Positions 15,860-24,012 of a stretch of 64,000 bases of DNA are shown here, in pieces. Positions within the stretch are counted from its first letter, which is position 1. Every line of letters starts with the position of its first letter. The DNA is from Clostridia bacterium. GTDB taxonomy: Bacteria; Bacillota; Clostridia; Oscillospirales; Acutalibacteraceae. Location: assembly GCA_017503785.1 (NCBI GenBank), contig JAFVSK010000020.1, positions 62,001-126,000 of the forward strand, in the 5' to 3' direction. Below the pieces are notes generated by a model. It saw only the letters and a program-made list of their open reading frames with translations, was not told where the DNA came from and did no database searches. The position numbers were made by a program, and so were the translations under genes.

Positions 15860-17020
15860 TTATTTCGCTCCGCCAAAGCTGTTGGCCGTATCGGCAACCA
15901 CCGTTTTCACGTTTTCCTTTGCTTTCGAGGTCGCCACGCGCTTCATCAATTCTTCGTAATACAGATCGTCGTCAACGGGCAATGTGACGGCGCGGTCGAG
16001 GAACGACGACAACAGCATCGCATTGGCAAGCTCGGTACTGTTCAGTCCCTCGCGGCCGTCGGCAATCATTTCACCCTTCTTCAAAATCGCCTCTGCCCAC
16101 TTATCAAACACGATAAAATGGAAATTCTCCGGCGTTTTGCCGGCAAATTCTTCAGAGGTGTGCTGCAGCCCGCCAAACGGCTTGGTGTTCGTTTTGGAAA
16201 ATTCCGGCTCGGGCATTTCGTAGGTGTCGATCTTGAGCACGTCATTCTCGATCACAAAGCGGCCGCCATCCATTTGCACTTCCAAGCGGTTGGTACCGCA
16301 GGCATCGCCCGTGCTGGTGATAAACACGCCCGTTGCACCGCCCGGAAACTCCATGTAGGCGGTAACGTCGTCTTCGGTTTCAATGTCGTGCCACTTACCG
16401 CAATGAATATGCGCCTGCACCTTCGACGGCATTCCGCACATCCACTGCAAAAGATCCAGCTGATGCGGGCACTGATTCATCAGCACCGCGCCGCCCTCGC
16501 CTGACCAAGTGGCTCGCCAGGCACCGGAATCGTAATACGCCTGCGAACGATACCACGTGGTAATGGTCCAGTTCACGCGGCGCATGGCGCCGTATTTGCC
16601 CGATTGGATCAGATCGTGCAGCTTTTGATACACCTCGATGGTGCGCAAGCAAAACATCACACCAAAAGCCAGCTCGGGATGCGCATCGGCCATGGCATTC
16701 ATCTCTTTCACCTGCTTGGTATACACACCCGCAGGCTTGTCCACCAGCACGTGAATACCGCGCTTCATGCACTCAATAGCATAGCGCGGATGATCGTAGT
16801 GCGGCGTTACCACGATGCACGCCTCGATCAAGCCGCTGTCCAGCATGTCGATCGCATCGCTGAACCGTGCCGCCTGCGGAACCGTCTTTTCCGCCCACGC
16901 CAACCGCTCGGGATTGATATCCGCCACAGCCGCCACTTCAAAATACTTGCTGAGCTTCATATTTTCGGCGTAGTAGCCGCCTTGATTACCGATACCGATG
17001 ATGCCCACTTTAATTGCCAT
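15860..17020 (-). CDS. Gfo/Idh/MocA family oxidoreductase (paralog 1)
   Basis: NAD(P)-dependent sugar or inositol dehydrogenase of 386 residues. The N-terminal Rossmann domain has GIIGIGNQGGYYAE and VADINPERL. The catalytic Lys is in DKPAGVYTKQ, and the alpha/beta domain holds GGAVLMNQCPHQLDLLQW with the conserved His. It is closely similar along its length to the paralog at 19117-20286. Start at 17020 has GGGGGCGG upstream. Last gene of a five-gene minus-strand run containing two oxidoreductases, TIM-barrel isomerases and a CE15-like esterase. Substrate unknown. Confidence 0.9.
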   Translation of the reverse strand: MAIKVGIIGIGNQGGYYAENMKLSKYFEVAAVADINPERLAWAEKTVPQAARFSDAIDMLDSGLIEACIVVTPHYDHPRYAIECMKRGIHVLVDKPAGVYTKQVKEMNAMADAHPELAFGVMFCLRTIEVYQKLHDLIQSGKYGAMRRVNWTITTWYRSQAYYDSGAWRATWSGEGGAVLMNQCPHQLDLLQWMCGMPSKVQAHIHCGKWHDIETEDDVTAYMEFPGGATGVFITSTGDACGTNRLEVQMDGGRFVIENDVLKIDTYEMPEPEFSKTNTKPFGGLQHTSEEFAGKTPENFHFIVFDKWAEAILKKGEMIADGREGLNSTELANAMLLSSFLDRAVTLPVDDDLYYEELMKRVATSKAKENVKTVVADTANSFGGAK

Positions 17021-17126
17021 TATACCGCCCCCAAAGTTGTAATGCTCTTTATAAAATATCGCATTTCGCCGCACTTGTCGATATACAACTTCACCAAAAA
17101 AGCGACGTTGTTTTTATTCACTCTGC

Positions 17127-18296
17127 CTACCGCAACTTTTCCTTGGGGTTGCGCCAGGAAAACATCAACCCCGGCCGCTTAAACGGCGTATGATAAAACT
17201 TCTCGCTCAACGGTGCTTTTCCGCACTGATGCTGGATCACGTTAACCAGCATTTGCACGTCCTCGATCGCGTGCTCGTGATATCCTCGGCGAAAATACCA
17301 ATACAAATTCTGCGGCACCTCTAAAAAGTCGTACACCTCGCGCGCCGCCATTGTCGTCATCCACGAACCGACAGGATTGGCCGGAATATCGCTTGCCGCC
17401 TCCGACACGAATAATACGCGCGGCGCGATCATCGCTTTCAAGTAATGCGAATCAAACGGCAGCTCCGTCTCGCGGCCAACGTACTGCTCCAATTCAGGTC
17501 CAAACCAAAAGCCTGCATGGTAGCGGTATAGCTTGGCAAGATCCTCGCTTTGCACTTCCTCGCCGTCTTCGGTAACGGCCTTCATGTTTAAACGATAGCA
17601 GCTGCATCCTCCGCCGCAGGTTTCGTTAGGGTTAACGATGGTTGCCCGTTCGTCCAAAGCACCTGCAAGAATAGCCGTCTTTCCGCCGCGAGAATGGCCT
17701 GTAAACGCAATGCAGCGATCGTTTGCCAAGCCCAACTGCTCCAAAGCATCAACGCAACGGGAATAGCCCCACGCCCATGCACCCAACGCACCAAACGTGT
17801 ATTCCGGATAGGTTTTATACAGCGGCCCGCTTCCGCGCCCCTGAACGCGAATATCATCCGCCAGCTCGGTACGCGCAAACATCACCAGCATAATACCGGC
17901 ATCGGTAAAGGTGCGAATGAACTCCTTGTCGAACACGTAACGGAAGCACAGATCACCGTCAACCACCACCGGATGCTCTCCGTCGTAGGGCGGCGCAAAT
18001 ACGTACATAATGAAAGAAACCGGTCGCTTCCGCGTTCCCGTGATCACGCGATACGAGGTTATGTAATACTCGGTACCCAATCGTTCGCAGATCGGCTGCA
18101 CCGTAAGAAACTCCGGTGCCGGCGGTTGTGTGCCGTACTGCAGCTCAATGGCTGTCTTATACAGCTCTCGGCGCCGCTCTTCCCACTGCTCAATTCCGCT
18201 TATGCGCGTGCCGTCATCCGCCAAGAACGGATCCGGCAGTTCCCCCAGCACGTTCAGTTCGGTTAATTTGATCAAATTCTCGTCAAAATCCACCAT
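17127..18296 (-). CDS. CE15-like alpha/beta hydrolase (glucuronoyl-esterase-like)
   Basis: 389-residue serine hydrolase. The nucleophile elbow reads TGHSRGGKTAILAGALDER (Ser near 202), followed by NPNETCGGGCSCYR, matching the CE15 pattern G-x-SRxGK ... E-(S/T)-x-G-GG-x-x-x-x-R. Candidate catalytic His lies in GYHEHAIED near residue 340. CE15 enzymes hydrolyse glucuronoyl esters of lignin-xylan and are mostly secreted, but no signal peptide is visible here, so a cytoplasmic role is likely. Start at 18296 has GAGGAA upstream; the previous gene ends nine bases earlier. Confidence 0.78.
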   Translation of the reverse strand: MVDFDENLIKLTELNVLGELPDPFLADDGTRISGIEQWEERRRELYKTAIELQYGTQPPAPEFLTVQPICERLGTEYYITSYRVITGTRKRPVSFIMYVFAPPYDGEHPVVVDGDLCFRYVFDKEFIRTFTDAGIMLVMFARTELADDIRVQGRGSGPLYKTYPEYTFGALGAWAWGYSRCVDALEQLGLANDRCIAFTGHSRGGKTAILAGALDERATIVNPNETCGGGCSCYRLNMKAVTEDGEEVQSEDLAKLYRYHAGFWFGPELEQYVGRETELPFDSHYLKAMIAPRVLFVSEAASDIPANPVGSWMTTMAAREVYDFLEVPQNLYWYFRRGYHEHAIEDVQMLVNVIQHQCGKAPLSEKFYHTPFKRPGLMFSWRNPKEKLR

Positions 18297-18304
18297 AGCT
18301 TTCC

Positions 18305-19075
18305 TCACCCAAACAGCGGAAACAACAAACTGAAATCGCGTACTTCGGCTTCAAAATCCGCTTGCACGTCTCCCTCCAACAGGACGCGTCCCGTGTAGTC
18401 AATGGCATCCAACGCCTGTATCAGACGTTTCACCTCTTCCACATCCGACGGATTGGGAATACGGCGGTCTAACGCCGAAAAGTGAATATGCTTCAAATAG
18501 TCCCCTGCCTTTTCCATCACCGAAAACGGCTCGTTTTCCTGGTAGGAATGGAAGAAATCCATCAAAAGCCCCACACGCGGATGCTCCACCGCCTTGCAGA
18601 TCGCCAAGCCCTCTTCAAACGTATTGATGAAATTGCACGCTTTTTTGAACAGCGGCTCAAGAATAATATCCACGTCGTAACGTTCGGCGATCTTCCCATA
18701 CCGCTTCAGCATGGTCGTAAACTTTTCGGTAGCCTCCTCGTAGCTCATTCCCTCGGGGATACGGCGCGCTCCACCGCTGCCGATCACCACGTATTTCGCG
18801 CCCAGCTGCTTCGGACGTACTAAATTCTTTTCCAAATACTCGTCCAGTTCTTCATAGCTGCATTGGAGCAAGCGCATCGACGGATCGGCAAAGCAGTTCA
18901 TGCCATCGCACCGTACCCCGCACTCTTTCGAAACAGCCAACAGCTCTTCAAACGCCGTGTCATCCATATCACGAACAACGGAAAAATCCGCTTCATAGAA
19001 CTCATACCCATAATTTTTAAGGATACGCACCTCACTTGGATACGTCGTGCACATACCCATGCTTCTTTTGCTCAT
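18305..19075 (-). CDS. Sugar isomerase/epimerase-like TIM barrel (single domain)
   Basis: 256-residue TIM-barrel protein of the xylose-isomerase-like AP-endonuclease 2 superfamily. Metal-site residues are recognisable in ILEPL (Glu), LLMDFFHSY (Asp and His), KHIHFS (His) and VLLEGD (Glu). YVVIGSGGARRIPEGM is shared almost unchanged with the first half of the two-barrel protein at 20286-21800, showing a common origin. GGGGAG precedes the ATG. Sits between oxidoreductase 2 and the CE15-like esterase. Confidence 0.86.
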   Translation of the reverse strand: MSKRSMGMCTTYPSEVRILKNYGYEFYEADFSVVRDMDDTAFEELLAVSKECGVRCDGMNCFADPSMRLLQCSYEELDEYLEKNLVRPKQLGAKYVVIGSGGARRIPEGMSYEEATEKFTTMLKRYGKIAERYDVDIILEPLFKKACNFINTFEEGLAICKAVEHPRVGLLMDFFHSYQENEPFSVMEKAGDYLKHIHFSALDRRIPNPSDVEEVKRLIQALDAIDYTGRVLLEGDVQADFEAEVRDFSLLFPLFG

Positions 19076-19116
19076 ACGCTCTCCCCTCTATTCTCAGTTT
19101 AACAAGAGAAATCCTC

Positions 19117-20286
19117 TTATTTCGTTCCCGCAAAGGTGCCGGAGGTATCAGCAACCACTGCCCTCACGTTTTCTTTTTTCTTGGAGATTGCTACACGCTT
19201 CATCAGTTCTTCGTAGTACACCTCGTCGTCAATGGGCAACGTAACCTCTCGTTTCAAGAAGGTCGACAACTGCATCGCATTCGCCAGCATTGTTCCGTTA
19301 AGTCCCTCGCGTCCATCGGCGATCATCTCACCCTTCCCGCGAATTGCCGCTACCCACGCTTTAGCAACCACGGCATGCGGCATTTCCGGCAGATCACCTT
19401 TGAAGTCCTCCGTGGTATACTTCGGCACACCAAACGGCTGGGTATTCCTTTTGGAAAATTCCGGCTCCGATTCTTCGTAGGTAACGATCTTCAGTACGTC
19501 GTTTTCCACCACAAAGCGTCCCTTATCCATTTGGATCTCCAAGCGATTCGTACCACAAGCATCGCCCGTAGCCGTAATAAACACACCGGTTGCACCGTTT
19601 GAAAACTCCATATACGCCGTGGCATCGTCCTCGGTTTCAATATCGTGCCACTTGCCGTAATGCACGTGCGACTGCACCTTCACCGGCATACCGCAGATCC
19701 ATTGCAGCAGATCCAGCTGATGCGGGCACTGATTCATCAGCACCGCACCGCCCTCGCCGGCCCAGGTTGCCCGCCAAGCGCCGGAGTCGTAATACGCCTG
19801 CGGACGGTACCACGACGTAATCAGCCAATTCATGCGGCGCAGCTCGCCGTAAGCGCCCGACTGCACCAGCTCGCGCAGCTTGCAATACACACCCGTGGTG
19901 CGCTGATTGAACATCATCCCAAACTTCACCTCAGGATGCGCATCCGCTACAGCGTTCATCTCCTTCACCTGTTTCGTGTACACACCGGCAGGCTTATCCA
20001 CCATCACGTGAATACCGCGCTTCATACATTCGATCGCATAGGTCGGGTGATCGTAATGCGGCACGTTGATCATGCACCCCTCCAAGAGGCCGCTGTCCAG
20101 CATGGCGATCGCGTCGTCAAACCGCGCTGCCTGCGGCACCGTTTTTTCAGCCCACTGCAGACGATCGGGATTGATATCCGCCACCGCCACGATTTCGACA
20201 TCCCATTCCGGATGCTTAGTAAAATACTCGGCATACGAACTGCCTTGATTACCGATACCGATAATTCCCACCTTCAACGCTGCCAT
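19117..20286 (-). CDS. Gfo/Idh/MocA family oxidoreductase (paralog 2)
   Basis: 389-residue NAD(P)-dependent oxidoreductase, with GIIGIGNQGSSYAEY, the catalytic-Lys block DKPAGVYTKQ and GGAVLMNQCPHQLDLLQW. Long blocks are identical to paralog 1, so the two arose by duplication; differences cluster near NVPHYDHPT, MMFNQRT and residues 275-320, which may change substrate preference. The ATG overlaps the stop of the upstream two-barrel gene (TGATG), so translation is coupled. Confidence 0.9.
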   Translation of the reverse strand: MAALKVGIIGIGNQGSSYAEYFTKHPEWDVEIVAVADINPDRLQWAEKTVPQAARFDDAIAMLDSGLLEGCMINVPHYDHPTYAIECMKRGIHVMVDKPAGVYTKQVKEMNAVADAHPEVKFGMMFNQRTTGVYCKLRELVQSGAYGELRRMNWLITSWYRPQAYYDSGAWRATWAGEGGAVLMNQCPHQLDLLQWICGMPVKVQSHVHYGKWHDIETEDDATAYMEFSNGATGVFITATGDACGTNRLEIQMDKGRFVVENDVLKIVTYEESEPEFSKRNTQPFGVPKYTTEDFKGDLPEMPHAVVAKAWVAAIRGKGEMIADGREGLNGTMLANAMQLSTFLKREVTLPIDDEVYYEELMKRVAISKKKENVRAVVADTSGTFAGTK

Positions 20287-21800
20287 CAAAATCCCTTCCC
20301 TTTCAAATAAGCATAGCTGCGCGCAAGACACGCAAACGGATCCTCGCCGTAGCAATCATCCTGCTCCACCAGCATGTATTTCACGCCTGCCTTTTCGGCA
20401 GCCGCGAACACGGCATCAAAATCAATCGTACCCTCGCCCACAACCGCCATTTTTTCATCCGCGGTCATATCCTTCAAATGAATGCACGGCAGTCGACCGG
20501 ACAGTTTTGCGATCCACGCTGCAGGATCCTCGCCTGCCTTGCTTGCCCAATACGTATCAAAAGTAAAGCCCAGCGTATCTGCCGCAAACTGCTCGGCCAA
20601 ACGCGCCAGATAATATTCGCCCTCGTCGTCTTTTTTAAACTCGAAGGCATGGTTGTGGAACATAAAATACTTGCCGTTTTCGCGCAAGGCTTCGGCAACG
20701 GGAGCCAGCTCCTCCACAAAATCCGCAGGCATCTTCTCGTTAAAGTTATAAGATCCCAAGCCCACGCAACGGCATGCCAGTACGTCGTGGTCGGCCGCCA
20801 CCTTTCGCGGATCGGCCGTCAGCTTATCTTGCGGAATATGCGTGAGCACACAGGCCAGGCCGTTTTCATCCAATTTTTGCTTTAACCACGCAGGCTCATA
20901 CTCGCACACGCCCGAAACCTGAACGTATTGATACCCGATTTCAGCCACACGCTTCAAGGTGTTCTCCAGATCCTCCAACGTTTGACAATGATCACGCAGG
21001 GTGAATAATTGTGCACCGATTTTCACAGCATTTCCTCCTTCTTCAAATAGCGTAAATTGCTCGCTGAATTCGCGCAACGCCGTTTCCATATCCGGCTCAG
21101 CGCCGCCCTCCAGCACAACGCGTCTGTTATACCCGATCTTTTTCAGCTCACAAATCATTTTCAACAGCTCGTCTTTATCCTTGTGCAACGGAATACGGCG
21201 ATCGGCCGTCGCCATGTGAATGTGCCGCAGCAGCTCACCGGGCACCGCAATGTTCTCAAAGGCATCTCCCACCATGCTCATGTGGTAAAAGTCCGCCAAA
21301 CAACCCACGCGCGGATGATTAACCGTTTTACAGATCTCGGCAGCTTCACTTACCGTGTTGATCACGTCGGTTTCGAAATGGCGCAGCGGCTCCAGGTACA
21401 CCTCAATATCGTACCGCTCGGCAATTTCACCAAACCGCCGCAGCATCGCCGCCAAGCGAGCAAGCCCCTCTTCTCTCGTCATTCCCTCGGGAATTTTGCG
21501 TGACCCGCCGCTGCCGATCACCACGTACTCCAACCCCAGCGGCTTCGTGCGTTGAACGCCGCTTTCAAAGTACGCGTCGACCTCGTCGTCTGTCCAGCCT
21601 AAAATGCGTACGTCAGGCGGTGCAAAGCAATTCAAGCCGGCCAGCGTTACACCGGTTGCTTCCACCGCACTCTTCAAGGCTTCATACTCCTCCTCGGGCA
21701 TCTCGCGCATACACTGAAAATTTCCCTCAGCAAAAGAGTAACCATACTGTTTAAGCTTTTCAAGATCCGACGGTGTTGTCGTGCAGGAACCAAAGCGCAT
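20286..21800 (-). CDS. Two-barrel sugar isomerase/epimerase-like fusion protein
   Basis: 504-residue fusion of two TIM barrels. Barrel 1 (about residues 1-255) is a paralog of the single-barrel protein at 18305. Barrel 2 starts near residue 258 with VKIGAQLFTLRD and contains CVLTHIP, MFHNHAFEF, FTFDTYW, CIHLKDM and YMLVEQDD, the usual metal-ligand strands of this superfamily. At the junction the gene contains GAAGGAGGAAATGCT followed by GTG (21026), a strong internal start in frame with barrel 2. Start at 21800 has AAAGGAG. First gene of the run. Confidence 0.88.
   Translation of the reverse strand: MRFGSCTTTPSDLEKLKQYGYSFAEGNFQCMREMPEEEYEALKSAVEATGVTLAGLNCFAPPDVRILGWTDDEVDAYFESGVQRTKPLGLEYVVIGSGGSRKIPEGMTREEGLARLAAMLRRFGEIAERYDIEVYLEPLRHFETDVINTVSEAAEICKTVNHPRVGCLADFYHMSMVGDAFENIAVPGELLRHIHMATADRRIPLHKDKDELLKMICELKKIGYNRRVVLEGGAEPDMETALREFSEQFTLFEEGGNAVKIGAQLFTLRDHCQTLEDLENTLKRVAEIGYQYVQVSGVCEYEPAWLKQKLDENGLACVLTHIPQDKLTADPRKVAADHDVLACRCVGLGSYNFNEKMPADFVEELAPVAEALRENGKYFMFHNHAFEFKKDDEGEYYLARLAEQFAADTLGFTFDTYWASKAGEDPAAWIAKLSGRLPCIHLKDMTADEKMAVVGEGTIDFDAVFAAAEKAGVKYMLVEQDDCYGEDPFACLARSYAYLKGKGF
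21024..21041 (-). promoter_or_regulatory. Internal ribosome site and GTG start inside the fusion gene
   Basis: GAAGGAGGAAA lies five bases (TGCTs on the minus strand) before an in-frame GTG at 21026, exactly where barrel 2 begins. It could make barrel 2 alone, or be a relic of two formerly separate genes. Confidence 0.65.
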
Positions 21801-21871
21801 ACTATCAACTCCTTTACTTGCATTATACACAATCAAAAAAGCAAATCACATTGTATTCTTCAAGAAAAGTA

Positions 21872-21900
21872 TTGCATTTCTGCGCATATAGCGCTATACT
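21872..21900 (+). promoter_or_regulatory. Promoter of the AraC gene at 21924
   Basis: TTGCAT, 17-base spacer, TATACT. A TATAAT box on the other strand at 21822-21827 probably belongs to the divergent sugar operon. Confidence 0.72.
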
Positions 21901-21923
21901 TTTTGCTAAGAGGAGGCGATACC

Positions 21924-22751
21924 GTGAACGAGCTCTTCTGGGCACAGTCATTTGATGACTTCAGCTGCAGTCACTCATTAGACCGCGCACCCGGTGCCAA
22001 CTTTCCCATGCATACCCACGATAATATTGAAATCTACTATTTTATCTCCGGCAATTGCACCTACATGATCGAAGGTACTGCCTATCCCCTCAAGCCGCAC
22101 GACATTCTGTTCAAGCGGCCGTTAGAGGCCCACATGCTGGTGGTCAACTCGGCAGACGTCCCCTATGAACGTATGGGTATTTCTCTTTCACCGGAAGCGT
22201 TCCGCGCGATCGACCCCCATAACGTCCTGTTCGATGCCATGATGGCCCGCCCGCTCGGCACCGGCAACCGTTTCACCGCTGCCGATTTCGGTCACAACCT
22301 CTGCACGGAGCTAATGAACCGTCTGGCCCAAAACGGCGGTTCTATGGATCGCGTTGAGATTTTAAGCATTTTACTGTTCATTTCCGCCGAGGCCTCTCGC
22401 GTACTGCGCAATAAAGGCTTGACAAAGCGCTCGTCCGATGTCGGCCCTCGCCTCATCGACTATGTTAACGAGCACCTGTTTTCCGATCTCTCCCTCGCCG
22501 ACGTAAGCCGCATCTTTTTCCTGAGCCAATCGCAAGTCAACCGCATTTTTAAAGCCCACACCGGCTCCTCGTTGCGGCAATACGTCACCATTAAGCGCCT
22601 GCTCACCGCGCGCGACCGCATCCGTTCCGGCATCACCGCCGCCGAAGCGTGCTTCGAATGTGGCTACAACGATTACTCCGCCTTCTACCGCGCCTACACC
22701 AAAGCCTTTGGCTGCTCCCCCCAAGAAGATAAAAAAACGGCTGTCGAATAG
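21924..22751 (+). CDS. AraC family regulator of the sugar module
   Basis: 275-residue transcription factor: an N-terminal cupin sensor domain (FPMHTHDNIEIYYFISG, YPLKPHDILF) and a C-terminal double helix-turn-helix (LSLADVSRIFFLSQSQVNRIFK, then ITAAEACFECGYNDYSAFYRA). The GTG at 21924 is the start, with AGAGGAGG eight bases upstream. It is divergent from the two-barrel/oxidoreductase operon, with about 120 bases between start codons, so it most likely controls that operon in response to a sugar. Confidence 0.9.
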   Translation: MNELFWAQSFDDFSCSHSLDRAPGANFPMHTHDNIEIYYFISGNCTYMIEGTAYPLKPHDILFKRPLEAHMLVVNSADVPYERMGISLSPEAFRAIDPHNVLFDAMMARPLGTGNRFTAADFGHNLCTELMNRLAQNGGSMDRVEILSILLFISAEASRVLRNKGLTKRSSDVGPRLIDYVNEHLFSDLSLADVSRIFFLSQSQVNRIFKAHTGSSLRQYVTIKRLLTARDRIRSGITAAEACFECGYNDYSAFYRAYTKAFGCSPQEDKKTAVE

Positions 22752-22763
22752 ACAGCCGTTTTT
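22734..22763. terminator. Bidirectional terminator between AraC gene and G1P dehydrogenase gene
   Basis: Twelve-base perfect stem AAAACGGCTGTC/GACAGCCGTTTT with a five-base loop; it includes the AraC stop codon. Confidence 0.88.
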
Positions 22764-22764
22764 G

Positions 22765-24012
22765 CTATACGTATTGATGATACAGCCACAGCACGGTGTA
22801 GCGGTCTTTTAAGTCTTTGGCGTACTGCACGGCATCCGTTAATTTTTCTTCGCCGTACAAGTCCGTAAACTCCTCGTACTTCAAGCCGATCTTATCCACC
22901 AGCGCCAACATTTGCTGTTCGGTCGGCGCCTCGCGCAGGATCGTACACAGTTCGCTCCAACGCGGCACGATCTGTGCCTCGTCGTCGCGTTCATACCAGC
23001 CCAGCTTATCCTGCAAAGCCATGATCCCATCCGCCGAGGTGGAATAGATCCGACGGATCTCCCGTTCCCAGCCTGCGCGATCAAACGCACGGCGTTGCGG
23101 CGTTACCTGTAGCAGCTCCTCGCGCAACCGCGCCGTTACCACCGCCGAATACAACACGTCTACACCGTGGGGGAAATACGGTTTGTTTTCCAAAATTCCC
23201 GTAATCTCAAAGAAGTGCGACAAGTGATGCTCGCTGCCCGAAGCAGGGCGGGAATTGCCTACGTAGCTCATGGCAATGCCCACCGTCACCAAGGCCTGCA
23301 TCAACGTGCCGATCGCCTCCTCCTCGCGCGCCAAAATGCGCTCGGCCAGCGGTTCTACGGCGTGCACGGTATCCATCGTCAGGTCGTACACCACCGGGCA
23401 AAAATACTCGCCGTAAATAGCGGTGCTCAGCTTCCAGTCGTTCAAGCAGGAATATTTACCGATGATATCGCCGTAGCCGGCCTGCAGCATCTCACGCGGC
23501 GCCGTTTTCAGCACGGCAGTATCCGCCACAATGGCCATCGGCGGCCGCGCGTTGCGCGTCACCTTCATACCGCCTAAGATCAACGCCGCCCCCACCGAGG
23601 CATATCCGTCCATCGACGGTGCCGTGGCGACGATACCGTAGGGCAGCCCATGTCGGAAGCTAACGTCCTTGCACAGGTCGTTAATAACGCCCGAGCCAAT
23701 TCCTAAGATCAGATCGGTTTCTGCCTCCAAAGCCGCTTCAATGCGCTCCAGGCACGCTTCGTCGGGCACCACAACGCCCTCGGCGTGCAGCACCAGCGAT
23801 ACACCCAGCTTATCCCCCAGCAGCTGCCGCACCTTGTCGCCGCATACGGCGTCGGTATTATCGTCCGAAACCAGCAAAACACGGTGATAATCGGCACAAA
23901 CCTCCGTCAGCGCCGAAAGTGCGTTTGCACCCACGCGAAGAAAGCGAATGGGGCAAGCGTGATCCTGCCCACACACGCATCCGGTAATACCGGCAGTCAA
24001 ATCTCTTGTCAA
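22765..24012 (-). CDS. araM: sn-glycerol-1-phosphate dehydrogenase (AraM/EgsA family)
   Basis: NAD(P)-dependent, metal-dependent dehydrogenase interconverting dihydroxyacetone phosphate and sn-glycerol 1-phosphate. The 415-residue protein has the NAD-binding block LILGIGSGVINDLCK, the ATAPSMDGYASVGAAL strand, and metal-ligand regions GYGDIIGKY, GSEHHLSHFFE and PHGVDVLY. The start is the TTG at 24012, overlapping the phosphatase stop (TTGA) and preceded by GGGGGAAG. Coupled to a HAD phosphatase upstream. In bacteria this enzyme makes unusual glycerol phospho-compounds; the product's fate here is unknown. Confidence 0.88.
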   Translation of the reverse strand: MTRDLTAGITGCVCGQDHACPIRFLRVGANALSALTEVCADYHRVLLVSDDNTDAVCGDKVRQLLGDKLGVSLVLHAEGVVVPDEACLERIEAALEAETDLILGIGSGVINDLCKDVSFRHGLPYGIVATAPSMDGYASVGAALILGGMKVTRNARPPMAIVADTAVLKTAPREMLQAGYGDIIGKYSCLNDWKLSTAIYGEYFCPVVYDLTMDTVHAVEPLAERILAREEEAIGTLMQALVTVGIAMSYVGNSRPASGSEHHLSHFFEITGILENKPYFPHGVDVLYSAVVTARLREELLQVTPQRRAFDRAGWEREIRRIYSTSADGIMALQDKLGWYERDDEAQIVPRWSELCTILREAPTEQQMLALVDKIGLKYEEFTDLYGEEKLTDAVQYAKDLKDRYTVLWLYHQYV

